From NCBI GenBank assembly GCA_903935355.1, contig CAIZRK010000034.1, forward strand, positions 62,001-126,000: a stretch of DNA of 64,000 nucleotides, written 5' to 3'. This document shows positions 1 through 9,977 of the stretch, piece after piece. The notes under the pieces are model-generated. The model searched no databases. It worked only from the letters and a program-made list of their open reading frames with translations, and was not told the origin of the DNA. Position 1 is the first letter of the stretch. Every line of letters begins with the position of its first letter. The stretch comes from an uncultured beta proteobacterium. GTDB lineage: Bacteria; Pseudomonadota; Gammaproteobacteria; Burkholderiales; Burkholderiaceae. The position numbers and the translations under genes were made by a program.

Positions 1-60
1 TACGGCATACTTCATTAACTTCATATTGTAGTGCTGACCATGATTTTTTAGGCCAATCCC

Positions 61-888
61 ATGTCACCCCAAACCCGCATCGTTTTTATAGTTTCTGACG
101 GCACCGGCATCACCGCCGAAAACTTCAGTCAATCCATTTTGGCGCAATTTGAAGCCACTTTTAAGCACATTCGCGTCCCTTTTGTAGATTGCACTGAAAA
201 GGCCCATGATGCGGTTAGTAATATCAATCAAGCTCAAGCAAAATATGGGGTCCAGCCTATCGTTTTCACCACTTTGGTCAATCCACAACTAAACGCAATC
301 GTCAGTAAAGCCAATGGCCTCATATTGGATATGTTCCAGACTTTCGTAGCTCCTCTTGAGCACGCTTTAGGCATCAAATCAACACATGCCATGAATCGCC
401 TCCACCACAACGCAGATACCGACGCTTACAGGAACCGGATTGAGGCCATCAATTACTCTTTAGCTCATGATGATGGCCAATCGAATAAGAATTTAGCAGA
501 AGCTGATGTCATTTTGGTGGGTATCTCTAGGGTAGGTAAAACACCAACTAGCCTCTACTTAGCGATGCAATATGGCATGAAGGCGGCGAACTACCCTCTT
601 ATTCCGGAAGATTTTGAGCGTGGTCAGCTGCCCAAAGATTTAGTGCCCTACCGCCACAAAATTTTTGGTCTAATGATTGATGCAGAACGTCTGTCAGAAA
701 TTCGGAATGAACGCCGTCCTGGAAGTAACTATGCCAAGCTAGAAAACTGTCGTTATGAGATTAATGAGGCCACTTCAATGATGAAAAGATCATCCATTCC
801 TTGGGTAGTGACCACCAGTAAATCGATTGAAGAGATTGCCACTACCGTCCTTCAATCAATCAAATCCGATAAAACGATATTGGGCTAA
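61..888 (+). CDS. ppsR: PEP synthase regulatory protein (kinase/pyrophosphorylase)
   Basis: Bifunctional regulator that phosphorylates and dephosphorylates phosphoenolpyruvate synthase, controlling flux between pyruvate and PEP in the cytoplasm. The 275-residue length and the DUF299-type fold are typical. The N-terminus carries the family motif VSDGTGITAE, and a P-loop-like GISRVGKTPTS lies near residue 154. The target gene ppsA is usually next to it and would lie to the left, outside the window. It converges on the RNA methyltransferase gene with an 11-bp gap. Family assignment is firm; activity is inferred from the family. Confidence 0.95.
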   Translation: MSPQTRIVFIVSDGTGITAENFSQSILAQFEATFKHIRVPFVDCTEKAHDAVSNINQAQAKYGVQPIVFTTLVNPQLNAIVSKANGLILDMFQTFVAPLEHALGIKSTHAMNRLHHNADTDAYRNRIEAINYSLAHDDGQSNKNLAEADVILVGISRVGKTPTSLYLAMQYGMKAANYPLIPEDFERGQLPKDLVPYRHKIFGLMIDAERLSEIRNERRPGSNYAKLENCRYEINEATSMMKRSSIPWVVTTSKSIEEIATTVLQSIKSDKTILG

Positions 889-899
889 TAGTCAAAGGG

Positions 900-1736
900 C
901 TAGCTGCGCCGAACACGCACTGTTTCAAATAAACAGATGGCCGCTGCGGTAGAAACATTCAAAGACTCAACTCTTGGGTCAATTGGAATTGCCACCCCTT
1001 TAGCCTGAGCCATCAGATCCTCAGCAACACCCTGACCTTCGCTGCCCATTATCCAAGCTACCGGATGCATTAACACCTGAGGCATATTAAAGAGATCGAG
1101 CTCACCATCGGTAGTTGCAGCCAGAAAAGGTGAAGTTACAGCACTAAGTACCCGCTGAGTGGACCAGCCTTCATAAAGATCGAGCAAACGATGTACGCCC
1201 ATGCCAGCACGTAAAACTTTGCTTGACCACAAATGGGCACAACCCGTTAATGCAACTACCTGAGTAAAACCTGCTGCTGCTGCAGTACGCAAAATAGAAC
1301 CAACATTACCAGCATCTTGTATACGATCCAAAATAATCACATCACCAGAAATCGTCGCAACCGACTTTTGTGGATTTAAAGCCATTTGAGGAAGATCCAG
1401 CAATCCCGCAATCTGCGGAGCATTGACTAAATCACTTAGCAAATCCCATAAACCTTTATCCAGTTGGTAAACGCGAGTCTCGGGACAAATCTCTACATGG
1501 TCATAAACGGCTTGCGCAATCTCCGGATTTTGCAAACCCAACTCTGAGGTAATCAAAGTCTTCAGTGCAGGACTGCCTACCCAGGTTTGCACCAGATGAA
1601 TACCCTCAAGCAAAGCCTGGCCACAAGCTATTCTAGCCTTCTGCCCTTTAGACCCGGTAGCCTGCAGTTGACGAATCTCTCTAAATAAAGAATTGTCTTT
1701 CGATCTGATAAATTCTATTTTTTCTTCTGGGTTCAT
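900..1736 (-). CDS. SpoU/TrmH-family RNA 2'-O-methyltransferase
   Basis: SAM-dependent ribose methyltransferase of the SPOUT superfamily, acting on rRNA or tRNA. All three SpoU motifs are visible in the C-terminal half: [20 protein letters not shown], then IMGSEGQGV, then [17 protein letters not shown] with the trefoil-knot Ser/Asn. The N-terminal ~110 residues resemble the substrate-binding domain of RlmB-like enzymes. Its start overlaps the rnhB stop by 4 bp, so it is probably the last gene of the lpx-bam operon. The substrate nucleotide cannot be read from sequence, so no symbol is given. Confidence 0.9.
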   Translation of the reverse strand: MNPEEKIEFIRSKDNSLFREIRQLQATGSKGQKARIACGQALLEGIHLVQTWVGSPALKTLITSELGLQNPEIAQAVYDHVEICPETRVYQLDKGLWDLLSDLVNAPQIAGLLDLPQMALNPQKSVATISGDVIILDRIQDAGNVGSILRTAAAAGFTQVVALTGCAHLWSSKVLRAGMGVHRLLDLYEGWSTQRVLSAVTSPFLAATTDGELDLFNMPQVLMHPVAWIMGSEGQGVAEDLMAQAKGVAIPIDPRVESLNVSTAAAICLFETVRVRRS

Positions 1737-2338
1737 GTCTTAACCAATGAATTAGCAGCTTCTAAAACATTGCGTACTGGCGAGAAGCTGCGACGGTGTT
1801 CATCACAAGCACCAAATTCTTTTAAGGCTGCAAAATGCATTTCAGTTGGATAACCCATATGCTGTGCAAAACCATACTGCGGAAAACGTTTATGTAGCTC
1901 AATCATTTGGCGGTCCCGCGTAACTTTAGCCAAGATCGAGGCGGCCGAGATAGCAGGCTCCTTGGCATCACCTTTAACAATCGCCTCTGATGAAATGGGG
2001 AGTTCAGGACATCGATTGCCATCAATCAATGCCTTGTCTGGCCAGCTACCTAATCGCGTAGTAAGGTCTTCAATTGCTCGGCGCATCGCTAGCATAGTGG
2101 CCTGGAGGATATTGATTTGATCGATCTCTGCTGGGCTAGCCTCTCCAAGACCCCAGGCTTTTGACTTAAGCTGAATTTGTTCAAATAGAAACTCCCGACG
2201 GCTCGCTGATAGCTTTTTTGAGTCCTTTAATCCTTCAATGGGCTTATTAGGATCAAGTACCACAGCACCAGCAACTACCGATCCAGCCAAAGGACCTCGA
2301 CCAGCTTCATCAACACCGCAAATCCAGATCACGCTCAC
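1733..2338 (-). CDS. rnhB: Ribonuclease HII
   Basis: Endonuclease that cuts the RNA strand of RNA-DNA hybrids and removes misincorporated ribonucleotides. The catalytic [12 protein letters not shown] motif is at residues 8-19. A further acidic residue is in ALIDGN, and [19 protein letters not shown] is the conserved C-terminal block. The 201 residues are normal for the family. The start is GTG, overlapping the lpxB stop in a GTGA arrangement, which indicates translational coupling. Next to lpxB it follows the usual lpxA-lpxB-rnhB order of proteobacteria. Confidence 0.96.
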   Translation of the reverse strand: MSVIWICGVDEAGRGPLAGSVVAGAVVLDPNKPIEGLKDSKKLSASRREFLFEQIQLKSKAWGLGEASPAEIDQINILQATMLAMRRAIEDLTTRLGSWPDKALIDGNRCPELPISSEAIVKGDAKEPAISAASILAKVTRDRQMIELHKRFPQYGFAQHMGYPTEMHFAALKEFGACDEHRRSFSPVRNVLEAANSLVKT

Positions 2339-3591
2339 GTAGAAACTCGATTTTGTGAAGCGGTAATCGTTTGCGCAACTGCTTGAGCTACCAGCAAGCC
2401 GGTTGGCCGACGTAAGGTTTCATGCATTTCTGCAAAACGGGATTTAAGTTGGGCAACTTTACTAGGATTATTTAACCATTCTAATAAGGCATCAGCTAAT
2501 TTGCTTGGAGTAGCATTGTCTTGTAAGAGCTCAGGAACTACGAACTCGCCACATAAAATATTCGGTAAGCCAACGTAGGGAAGATAACCCTGTCTTTTCA
2601 TAATTTGCCCAGTAAGCCAAGGCACTTTATAAGAAATCACCATCGGCTTTTTCCACAATGCAGCTTGTAAAGTAGCTGTACCGCTCGCTATCAACACCAC
2701 ATCTGCTGCCTCAAGCACCATATCGGCCTGGCCATCAACTAAATGAATATTGAGATTGGGGTAGTATTCTTGGGTTTTTGCTAATAAAGCCTCGAGGGGC
2801 AGCCGTAAGCGAGGTGTTGCCACCGGAATCAGAAAGTGGAGTTGTTGGCCTTGAATGCGCTGAGCCAGAGCTGCCATTGCTTTGAAGAAGACTGGGGCAA
2901 TTAATTCAATTTCAGAAGCTCTACTGCCTGGAAGCACGGCAATAACAATGCCATCAAGTACATCACTTCTTAGATTCAATAGATTAACAAGTTTTACTCT
3001 TGCACCTTGCATATTTGGCTCTTGAGGAATATCGCTTGCTAAGGGGTGTCCCACATAAGTTGCAGCTACCCCAGCACGTTCATAGATCTCGGTTTCAAAT
3101 GGAAAAATACAGAGCATTCTTTCGACAGCCTGTTTAATCTTGTGAATGCGCCCTGCACGCCATGCCCAAATAGAGGGAGAAACTAAATGTAAAGTAGGAA
3201 TACCCGCTTCGCGTAGTGCCAACTCCACGCCAAGATTAAAGTCAGGTGCATCAACCCCCAAAAACACGTCGGGGCGATCATCACCTAGCAGGCTAGCAAG
3301 TAGCTCGCCTCGAAGTTTTAAGATTGCTGGTAATTGCTTGATGGCCTCAACGTAACCCCGCACGCTCAAGGTTTCCATGGGCCAGTCAGATCGCAAACCC
3401 TCAGCCTGCATCCGAGGGCCGCCAATGCCATAAATCTCTAGCCCAGACATATCAGGAATTTGATGAAGCGCACTTAAAACAGGTGCAGCCAAAAGATCGC
3501 CTGAGGGTTCGCCAGCTACACAGGCTAATTTTGGCAAAGCCACCGTAGAATTATCGAATAATGCCGCGTGTAGATGCGGCAATAAAGTCAT
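2335..3591 (-). CDS. lpxB: Lipid-A-disaccharide synthase
   Basis: GT19 glycosyltransferase that joins UDP-diacylglucosamine and lipid X in lipid A synthesis at the inner membrane. The family start [15 protein letters not shown] appears about 20 residues after the chosen start, and [11 protein letters not shown] and the PMVISYKV block are in the C-terminal half. The start is ambiguous: an ATG at 3633 extends it by 14 residues, and neither start has a clear Shine-Dalgarno. I chose 3591 because it gives the shorter overlap (41 instead of 83 bp) with lpxA. Either way lpxB begins inside the lpxA 3' end, in another frame. Confidence 0.93.
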   Translation of the reverse strand: MTLLPHLHAALFDNSTVALPKLACVAGEPSGDLLAAPVLSALHQIPDMSGLEIYGIGGPRMQAEGLRSDWPMETLSVRGYVEAIKQLPAILKLRGELLASLLGDDRPDVFLGVDAPDFNLGVELALREAGIPTLHLVSPSIWAWRAGRIHKIKQAVERMLCIFPFETEIYERAGVAATYVGHPLASDIPQEPNMQGARVKLVNLLNLRSDVLDGIVIAVLPGSRASEIELIAPVFFKAMAALAQRIQGQQLHFLIPVATPRLRLPLEALLAKTQEYYPNLNIHLVDGQADMVLEAADVVLIASGTATLQAALWKKPMVISYKVPWLTGQIMKRQGYLPYVGLPNILCGEFVVPELLQDNATPSKLADALLEWLNNPSKVAQLKSRFAEMHETLRRPTGLLVAQAVAQTITASQNRVST

Positions 3592-4348
3592 GAAACTGTG
3601 AAAGTTTTTCTGCAGTGGCAGAGTCAGCAGCATTGGCTATTACCATTTTTCCAATCTCTACTTTAGCCTCTTCAAAACTCAAACCATCCTTGTATAAAAC
3701 TTTATAGGCTTGACGTAATGCAGAAATTGTTTCACTAGAAAATCCCCGGCGCTTCAGTCCTTCAACATTGATACCATGGGGAGTAGCTTTATCGCCCGCA
3801 GCAATCACAAATGGAGGAATATCTTGAACCAAAGCAGATGCCCCTCCAAGCATGGCATGTTGACCAATGCGCACAAATTGATGAATGCCTGTCATGCCTC
3901 CTAAGATAGCCCAGTCTTCAACTTGTACATGGCCTGCAATCTGTGCATTACTAGCAAAAATTGTATTGTTACCAATTTGGCAGTCATGGGCAATATGCAC
4001 ATAAGCCATGATCCAATTGTCATTACCAACTCGGGTAATACCACCATCCTGAATGGTGCCAGTATGAATGGTGGTGAATTCACGAATCGTATTGCGATCA
4101 CCAATCATTAATTGCGTTGGTTCCCCACGATATTTCATATCTTGGGGAGGACCGCCAATGGCCGTGAAATGCGCAAAGGTATTTTCTTGACCAATCGTGG
4201 TGTGACCCTCGATTACGGTATGCGAACCCACTTTAGTTCCAGCACCAATCTGCACGTTAGGGCCTATAACTGAAAAAGGACCGATCTGAACATCATCAGC
4301 GATTTGTGCTTTGCTATCAACGACAGCAGAAGAATGAATGCGTGTCAT
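3551..4348 (-). CDS. lpxA: UDP-N-acetylglucosamine acyltransferase
   Basis: First enzyme of lipid A synthesis: it transfers an acyl chain from acyl-ACP to UDP-GlcNAc. The N-terminal two thirds are left-handed beta-helix hexapeptide repeats ([20 protein letters not shown] onward). [12 protein letters not shown] carries the catalytic His region and [13 protein letters not shown] the C-terminal signature. At 265 residues it has the usual length. It overlaps fabZ by one base and lpxB by about 40 bp, so the lpx genes are tightly coupled. Confidence 0.97.
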   Translation of the reverse strand: MTRIHSSAVVDSKAQIADDVQIGPFSVIGPNVQIGAGTKVGSHTVIEGHTTIGQENTFAHFTAIGGPPQDMKYRGEPTQLMIGDRNTIREFTTIHTGTIQDGGITRVGNDNWIMAYVHIAHDCQIGNNTIFASNAQIAGHVQVEDWAILGGMTGIHQFVRIGQHAMLGGASALVQDIPPFVIAAGDKATPHGINVEGLKRRGFSSETISALRQAYKVLYKDGLSFEEAKVEIGKMVIANAADSATAEKLSQFHDFIAASTRGIIR

Positions 4349-4797
4349 TAAACCCCTTTCGTGCGAACTGCGCAGGTAATATCCGCCTCAGCTGCCAGCT
4401 CCCCATCCACAGTTGCCTTAACATGGAATTTATATATGCCCGCCTTTTCGCGCTGGTAAGTAGCCACCATTAGTAATTGATCCCCAGGCACTACTGGTTT
4501 TTTAAATCGTGCACCATCAATGCCAGCAAAATAATAGACGGCATTCTCTTCCTTTTTTTCAGTAAAGGTTAATAAGGCCGCAGTTTGGGCTAGAGCTTCA
4601 ATAATTAAAACGCCAGGCATGACCGGAAAATCTGGGAAATGCCCTTGAAAAAATGGCTCATTAATAGTGACATTTTTGATAGCGGTAATACTCTGTCTAG
4701 GAGTAAATTCCAAGACCCTATCAACCATTAAAAATGGATACCGGTGCGGTAATAAATTCATGATCTGATTGATATCGATTGCGGGTACTGTGCTCAT
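4348..4797 (-). CDS. fabZ: 3-hydroxyacyl-[ACP] dehydratase FabZ
   Basis: Hot-dog-fold dehydratase of type II fatty acid synthesis, acting on beta-hydroxyacyl-ACP, the same pool used by LpxA and Lpx[15 protein letters not shown] is near residue 15. The catalytic His and Glu are in [20 protein letters not shown]. Length 149 is standard. It lies between lpxD and lpxA, the classical position, with a 69-bp gap after lpxD. Confidence 0.97.
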   Translation of the reverse strand: MSTVPAIDINQIMNLLPHRYPFLMVDRVLEFTPRQSITAIKNVTINEPFFQGHFPDFPVMPGVLIIEALAQTAALLTFTEKKEENAVYYFAGIDGARFKKPVVPGDQLLMVATYQREKAGIYKFHVKATVDGELAAEADITCAVRTKGV

Positions 4798-4866
4798 ATG
4801 ATTACCTACTTAGAAAAATATAAATAAATGAAAGTTGTTTTGGTGTGGGTCTTGGAATTCAGCCTC

Positions 4867-5934
4867 TTACGACTCGGCATCTCTATCTTTATCCAATAAA
4901 CGCAAGCGTTGGCGTATTTTATCCAAGCCACGAAGAATAGCGGCATTTTTCTCCCATGCCCTATGGAGCATCGATGGGTAAACCCCGGTGTAATGCTGTC
5001 CTGGCTCAGTAATGGAGCGAATAATAGAAGTATTACCAGATACCGTGGTTCTATCAGCAATAGTGAGATGACCGGCAAAATTTGCAGCACCCCCAATGAT
5101 ACAAAAATGCCCAATCTGAGTACTACCTGAAATAGCTGCGCAACCCGCGATGACACAACAATCACCCACAATTACGTTATGCGCAATTTGCACCTGGTTA
5201 TCAATTTTCGTACCTGACCCTATCAGCGTATCACTCATTGCGCCACGATCAATCGTAGACGAGGCACCAACTTCAACATCATTACCAAGAGTGACGCCAC
5301 CGGTTTGCGGAATCTTGACCCACTCTGTGCTAGTAGCAGAAAAATCGGGGGCAAATCCAAAGCCGTCTGCCCCAATGACTACTCCACTATGAATGATGCA
5401 TCGTTCACCAATATTCACTTCGGAATAAATAGACACATTAGGATAAATTAAAGTATCGCTAGCAATAGTGGTATTTCTAGAGACTGTGGTATGGCCTAAA
5501 ATGACAACACGCTCTCCTAAACTTACATTGGGGCCAATTTGTACAAAAGGTCCAATATGGCATGAGCTAGGAACGGGGGATGTTGGGTCTATTGCCGCAC
5601 TCGGATGAATACCTGCAGCATAAATAGGGGCTGATACTTTTGCAAAATACTGGGCCATCCGTGCAAATGTCGCATAGGGATTATTGGCTACAAAGTAGGC
5701 CCGCTTTGCATATTGAGCTTTGGAGTTTGCCTGTAAATATTCGAAGTCTGCTTTACTAACAATTAATGCACCAGCGGCGCTATCACTAGCTTGTTGCCGG
5801 TATAGGGGGTTAGAAAGAAAGGAGATGTGATCGGCTTGCGCTTGCTCCAAAGGAGCAAAACCTCTTAAAGCAAGGGATGCCTCCCCCACCAAGCTTGCTT
5901 GAAATAGTTCGGCCAGCTCAATGGCGGTGGGCAT
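4867..5934 (-). CDS. lpxD: UDP-3-O-acyl-glucosamine N-acyltransferase
   Basis: Third step of lipid A synthesis, N-acylation of UDP-3-O-acylglucosamine. An N-terminal uridine-binding domain (to about residue 100) is followed by hexapeptide repeats. [12 protein letters not shown] contains the catalytic His, and a C-terminal helix ends in [10 protein letters not shown]. 355 residues, in the usual range. It sits between skp and fabZ; 5 bp separate its start from the skp stop. Confidence 0.97.
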   Translation of the reverse strand: MPTAIELAELFQASLVGEASLALRGFAPLEQAQADHISFLSNPLYRQQASDSAAGALIVSKADFEYLQANSKAQYAKRAYFVANNPYATFARMAQYFAKVSAPIYAAGIHPSAAIDPTSPVPSSCHIGPFVQIGPNVSLGERVVILGHTTVSRNTTIASDTLIYPNVSIYSEVNIGERCIIHSGVVIGADGFGFAPDFSATSTEWVKIPQTGGVTLGNDVEVGASSTIDRGAMSDTLIGSGTKIDNQVQIAHNVIVGDCCVIAGCAAISGSTQIGHFCIIGGAANFAGHLTIADRTTVSGNTSIIRSITEPGQHYTGVYPSMLHRAWEKNAAILRGLDKIRQRLRLLDKDRDAES

Positions 5935-5939
5935 CAGAC

Positions 5940-6467
5940 TTATTTAAGGTTATTTAATGCCTTGATGACATCATCAGTGACGTCAACCTTAGGATTAGCA
6001 TAAGCAGGGTCTTGAATAATGACATCCAATTTTCTTTGCTCAGCAACCTGCTTTAAGGCGATATTGGCTTTTTCAGCAACCTTACCGCGCTCTTCAAAGT
6101 TTCTTTGATTTAAGTCTTCGGTGTATTCACGTTGCTTGCGTTGAAGTTCGCGATCTTGATCGGCTAGCTCACGTTGACGACGTACACGCTCTGCTTCATT
6201 CATCACAGCAGCATCACGATCTAACTTTTCAGCAGCACTCTTAATTTTTTGAGCCGCATCCCGCAATTCATTTTGGCGCTTAGCAAACTCATTTTGTAAG
6301 CGTGTTTGGCTTTGCTTGGCCAAATTTGACTCATTAAATACTTTTTCCACGTTAACCGCCCCGATACGCGAACCTGAATCTTGCGCGAATGCTTGCGGGA
6401 TTGAAATAGCGGCCGAGAAGGCAATTAAGCCTAAAGAAATCCACTGAGAAGATTGACGAAGCTTCAT
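5940..6467 (-). CDS. skp: OmpH/Skp family periplasmic chaperone
   Basis: Periplasmic chaperone that holds unfolded outer-membrane proteins for the Bam complex. A signal peptide ends near AFAQ (about residue 28), followed by the family start [14 protein letters not shown]. Next comes a long charged coiled coil (about residues 55-130) forming the tentacle arms. It lies directly downstream of bamA, the classical order bamA-skp-lpxD. The family is clear; individual substrates are not predictable. Confidence 0.93.
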   Translation of the reverse strand: MKLRQSSQWISLGLIAFSAAISIPQAFAQDSGSRIGAVNVEKVFNESNLAKQSQTRLQNEFAKRQNELRDAAQKIKSAAEKLDRDAAVMNEAERVRRQRELADQDRELQRKQREYTEDLNQRNFEERGKVAEKANIALKQVAEQRKLDVIIQDPAYANPKVDVTDDVIKALNNLK

Positions 6468-6484
6468 AACACTTTCCTTAACAA

Positions 6485-8833
6485 TTAAAACGCTGTACCG
6501 ACTTGGAACTGCAAACGTTGAATATTATCCGTTGGCAAAGACTTGATCGGGATACCATAGCTGAATTTTAGCGGACCCAGCGGTGATATCCATGATATGC
6601 CTAAGCCATAGGAATATCGCAATACCAAGTTGATATTTTCACCATAAACGTTACCACCGTCCACGAATCCAAACATTCGCAAGGTTTTATCTACCCCAGA
6701 ACCGGGCACGGGCACGGTATATTCGATATTCGTCACAATCTTGGACTGACCACCCGTAGGCTGATTTGTACCAGTATTGTTATTGAAATAAGTAGGTCCT
6801 AAGGATCCTGGTGAATAGCCACGCACCGAGCCAATACCACCTACATAGTAGTTTTTGGTAATTGGGAAGGGATTTTTACCATAAGCCTCGCTATACCCGA
6901 CCTCACCATTAAAGGACAAAATATTGCCTTTAGAGAAGGAGTGATATTTCTGATACTGGCCAAAAAGACGATAAAAGGTCATATTGCCCGCTGGCGTGCC
7001 TACTTCAGCCGATAGCTGCTCTAAGGACCCCGTAGATGGGATTAATGCACTGTCTCGGCCATCGCGAGACCAGCCGACAGTCACTGGAATGTTGTAGGTA
7101 GTTAAGGTACCTGGATATCCTGGCGCAGGAACACCATAGCTTTGCGCATAAGTTAAATAAGGAATTGGGGTGTTGTTAGTAGTATTAATACGATAGTACT
7201 CAAGACCCGTTCCAAAGAAAATACGGTCTACTTCGGTATAAGGAACGCCGAACTTGATATTCGTTCCCACAGATTGAATTTTATAATCAGTATCGCCAAC
7301 ATAATACAAAGGCTTGGATGTTCGGTAGAACAAATCGGTATAGCGACTAATACCCTCTTCTGTAAAGTATGGATCGTACTGCGAGAGGGTTAAGCTTTGA
7401 TTAATTTTACCGATTGAGCCGTTTAAGCCAATCGCCGTACCAGTCCCAAAAGCGTTGTCTTGATTAATACCCGCAGATAGAATTAATTTTTCAGTGGAAG
7501 AAAAACCAGCACCAAGGGTTACTGAACCTGTTGGCTTTTCAGTGACCTTCACATTCACATCCACCTGATCAGGTGATCCCGGCACATCTTGGGTAGAAAT
7601 ATCGGTATCAGTAAAATAACCTAAACGACCTAAACGTTTTTTAGATAAATCAATTTTGTCACTATCAAACCAGGCGCTTTCAAACTGCCGTATCTCACGG
7701 CGTATCACCATATCGCGCGTTTTAGCATTGCCGGTAACATTGACTTGTCGTACATACACTCGGCGACCAGGATCCACTACTAGCGTGAGATCTACTTCAC
7801 TGAGCTCACGACGAATATCGGGCTGAGGATTAATCGTAGCAAAAGCATAGCCATAAGAACCTAAAATCTCAGCAATTGCCTTGGTACTTTCAGTCAGTTT
7901 TGCCGATGAAAAGGTATCACCGGGCTTAAGTTTTACCAACTGTATTAACTCTGCCTCTTTACCCAATAACTCACCTGCAAGACGGACATCTTTTACAGTG
8001 AACTTATTACCTTCACGGATGCTAATGGTGAGGTAAATGCCTTTTTTATCTGGAGTAATCGATACTTGAGTAGACTCAATCACAAACTCTAGGTAACCCC
8101 GATTAAGGTAGTAGGAACGGATGTTCTCTAAATCAGCAGTTAATTTTTGCTTAGAATACAGGTTGTCTTTGCTATACCAAGATAACCACCCACCTGTCTT
8201 AAGTTGCATCTCACTTTTGAGAGTGCTTTCACTAAAGACGCTATTTCCAATGAAATTAATCTCTTGGATCTTCGCTACTGGGCCTTCATCAATATTGAAG
8301 TAGATTGCCACTTGATTACGCTCTACCGGCGTCACGGTTGCTACTACTTCCGCGGCATACATTCCTTTACCAACATATTGGCGCTTTAATTCTTGTTCGG
8401 CTTTATCAATGAGCGCTTTGTCATAAAAACGCGCTTCAGCCACCCCAACTGCCTTTAATGATTTACGTACAATTTCCTGGTCAAATTCCTTCATACCAGT
8501 AAATTCAATTCTTGAAATCGTTGGACGCTCCTCAACGATCACAATCAGGACATTTCCCTGCGCCTGAATTTGCACATCTCTGAAAAAACCTGTGCTGTAC
8601 AAAGCCTTAATGGCCTCTGCACCTTTCTCTTCAGTAAAAGTATCACCCACTTGAACGGGTAAATAACTAAAGACGGTACCAGGTTCAACCCGCTGTAATC
8701 CTTCTATGCGGATATCTTTAATGACAAAAGAATCGGCAGCTTGGGCATTTACGCAAAGGCAAGCTACCGCGACTAAGGCGACTTGTGCCACAAAGCGGGT
8801 TACAGCTCTAAAAGTGTTATTCAAAAAATTCAA
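6485..8833 (-). CDS. bamA: Outer membrane protein assembly factor BamA
   Basis: Central subunit of the Bam machine that inserts beta-barrel proteins into the outer membrane. A signal peptide (to about residue 32) precedes five POTRA repeats, the first starting FVIKDIRIEGLQRVEPGTVF. The C-terminal half is a 16-strand barrel containing the VRGY motif (SVRGYSPGSLGP), and the protein ends in a terminal Phe as expected for an outer membrane barrel. 782 residues is typical. It overlaps the rseP stop by 4 bp. Confidence 0.97.
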   Translation of the reverse strand: MNFLNNTFRAVTRFVAQVALVAVACLCVNAQAADSFVIKDIRIEGLQRVEPGTVFSYLPVQVGDTFTEEKGAEAIKALYSTGFFRDVQIQAQGNVLIVIVEERPTISRIEFTGMKEFDQEIVRKSLKAVGVAEARFYDKALIDKAEQELKRQYVGKGMYAAEVVATVTPVERNQVAIYFNIDEGPVAKIQEINFIGNSVFSESTLKSEMQLKTGGWLSWYSKDNLYSKQKLTADLENIRSYYLNRGYLEFVIESTQVSITPDKKGIYLTISIREGNKFTVKDVRLAGELLGKEAELIQLVKLKPGDTFSSAKLTESTKAIAEILGSYGYAFATINPQPDIRRELSEVDLTLVVDPGRRVYVRQVNVTGNAKTRDMVIRREIRQFESAWFDSDKIDLSKKRLGRLGYFTDTDISTQDVPGSPDQVDVNVKVTEKPTGSVTLGAGFSSTEKLILSAGINQDNAFGTGTAIGLNGSIGKINQSLTLSQYDPYFTEEGISRYTDLFYRTSKPLYYVGDTDYKIQSVGTNIKFGVPYTEVDRIFFGTGLEYYRINTTNNTPIPYLTYAQSYGVPAPGYPGTLTTYNIPVTVGWSRDGRDSALIPSTGSLEQLSAEVGTPAGNMTFYRLFGQYQKYHSFSKGNILSFNGEVGYSEAYGKNPFPITKNYYVGGIGSVRGYSPGSLGPTYFNNNTGTNQPTGGQSKIVTNIEYTVPVPGSGVDKTLRMFGFVDGGNVYGENINLVLRYSYGLGISWISPLGPLKFSYGIPIKSLPTDNIQRLQFQVGTAF

Positions 8834-9963
8834 GGCGAAAGGTAGCGTTGTAAATCGTTAAACAAGGCCAGCAAGGAGAGAGATATGAGTAAGAAAAAAC
8901 CTGCTTTTTGGAGCATTTCTTGCATCGAAATCGAAATCCGCTTACCAACAACCAACTCCCATGCATCATACAGTAGCTGACCCCCATCTAGCATCGGTAG
9001 AGGCACCAAATTTAACAGTCCAATGCTAATACTCATTAGTGCTAAAAATGCCAAAAACGGTTGCCAACCAACCTGCGCGGACTTGCCAGCCATATCGGCA
9101 ATGCTTAATGGGCCGCCTAGCTGTTTAAAAGAGGTGCTTCCGGTCAATAATCCGGCCATTAGCCTTAGGGAGACTTTAGTAATGAGATAAACCCGCCCAG
9201 TAGCAAAACCTAGGGCATCAATAGGGCCTAATTTGAGCTCAGTCCAACTCCCGATGGGGATCATTTGGGGCAAAATACCCAAGGTTTGAAAGGGGTCAGA
9301 ATCCGGACTAATCAAGGGTAATTCATTGTGTGGAAAGATTTTCACAAAACGACCCCCAGTCTCCCCCTGAAATTGAAGAGCAAAACCCTGATTTCCAGTA
9401 ATCGCATCAAGTAATTGCCAACGCAAAGCATTCCAACTAGGAACGACGTCAAATTCTTCCAGCAAGGGATCAAGAGTAGCCTGATCAGGTAAGGTTTTCC
9501 AGCCTACCACTTGATCACCAGCGGTAATTCCGAGGCGTGCAGCAATCGAATTTTCTGGAGGCGCCTGTAAACGTGCGGGCAATTGCGCTACCCCACTCAC
9601 ATAAATTACCGCAAATAAAAGAATAGCTAACACAAAGTTGGCTAAGGGCCCAGCAGCCACAATAAAAGATCGTTGCCAAAGCGGCTTTGCATCAAAAGCC
9701 TCCCTGCGATCTGATGGCGTAATCACCTGTTGCTGATCGCGACCATCTAGTAATTTGACGTAGCCACCCAAAGGAATAGATGCGAGAACCCATTCGGTGC
9801 CATTTTTAGCGTGGTGGGTAAAAAGTGGCCTTCCAAATCCCAAAGCGAATCGCAGCACCTTAACACCGCAGATCCGCGCCGCTAGAAAGTGCCCGAATTC
9901 ATGAAAGCTCACCAACACCCCTAGGGTGACTAAAAATGCAACAAGGGTAGTTATCGCTTGCAA
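8830..9963 (-). CDS. rseP: Site-2 zinc metalloprotease RseP, single-PDZ form
   Basis: Intramembrane protease that cleaves anti-sigma factors such as RseA and removes leftover signal peptides. The zinc site HEFGH is at about residues 21-25 in the first membrane segment, and the third ligand motif LVPLPMLDGG is near residue 315. The protein is short at 377 residues. Only about 120 residues separate the second membrane segment from the C-terminal membrane core, room for one PDZ-like domain instead of the two in E. coli RseP. It lies between dxr and bamA as usual. Confidence 0.93.
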   Translation of the reverse strand: MQAITTLVAFLVTLGVLVSFHEFGHFLAARICGVKVLRFALGFGRPLFTHHAKNGTEWVLASIPLGGYVKLLDGRDQQQVITPSDRREAFDAKPLWQRSFIVAAGPLANFVLAILLFAVIYVSGVAQLPARLQAPPENSIAARLGITAGDQVVGWKTLPDQATLDPLLEEFDVVPSWNALRWQLLDAITGNQGFALQFQGETGGRFVKIFPHNELPLISPDSDPFQTLGILPQMIPIGSWTELKLGPIDALGFATGRVYLITKVSLRLMAGLLTGSTSFKQLGGPLSIADMAGKSAQVGWQPFLAFLALMSISIGLLNLVPLPMLDGGQLLYDAWELVVGKRISISMQEMLQKAGFFLLISLSLLALFNDLQRYLSP

Positions 9964-9977
9964 ATTGACTCCACTAG

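Noticed and set aside
3146-4111. Plus-strand reading frames opposite lpxB and lpxA
   Set aside because: They lie wholly antisense to well-supported lpx genes, have no family resemblance or ribosome sites, and are explained by codon shadows.
4806-5171. Minus-strand hydrophobic frame of 121 codons overlapping the lpxD 3' end
   Set aside because: It is another frame of lpxD with no independent support.
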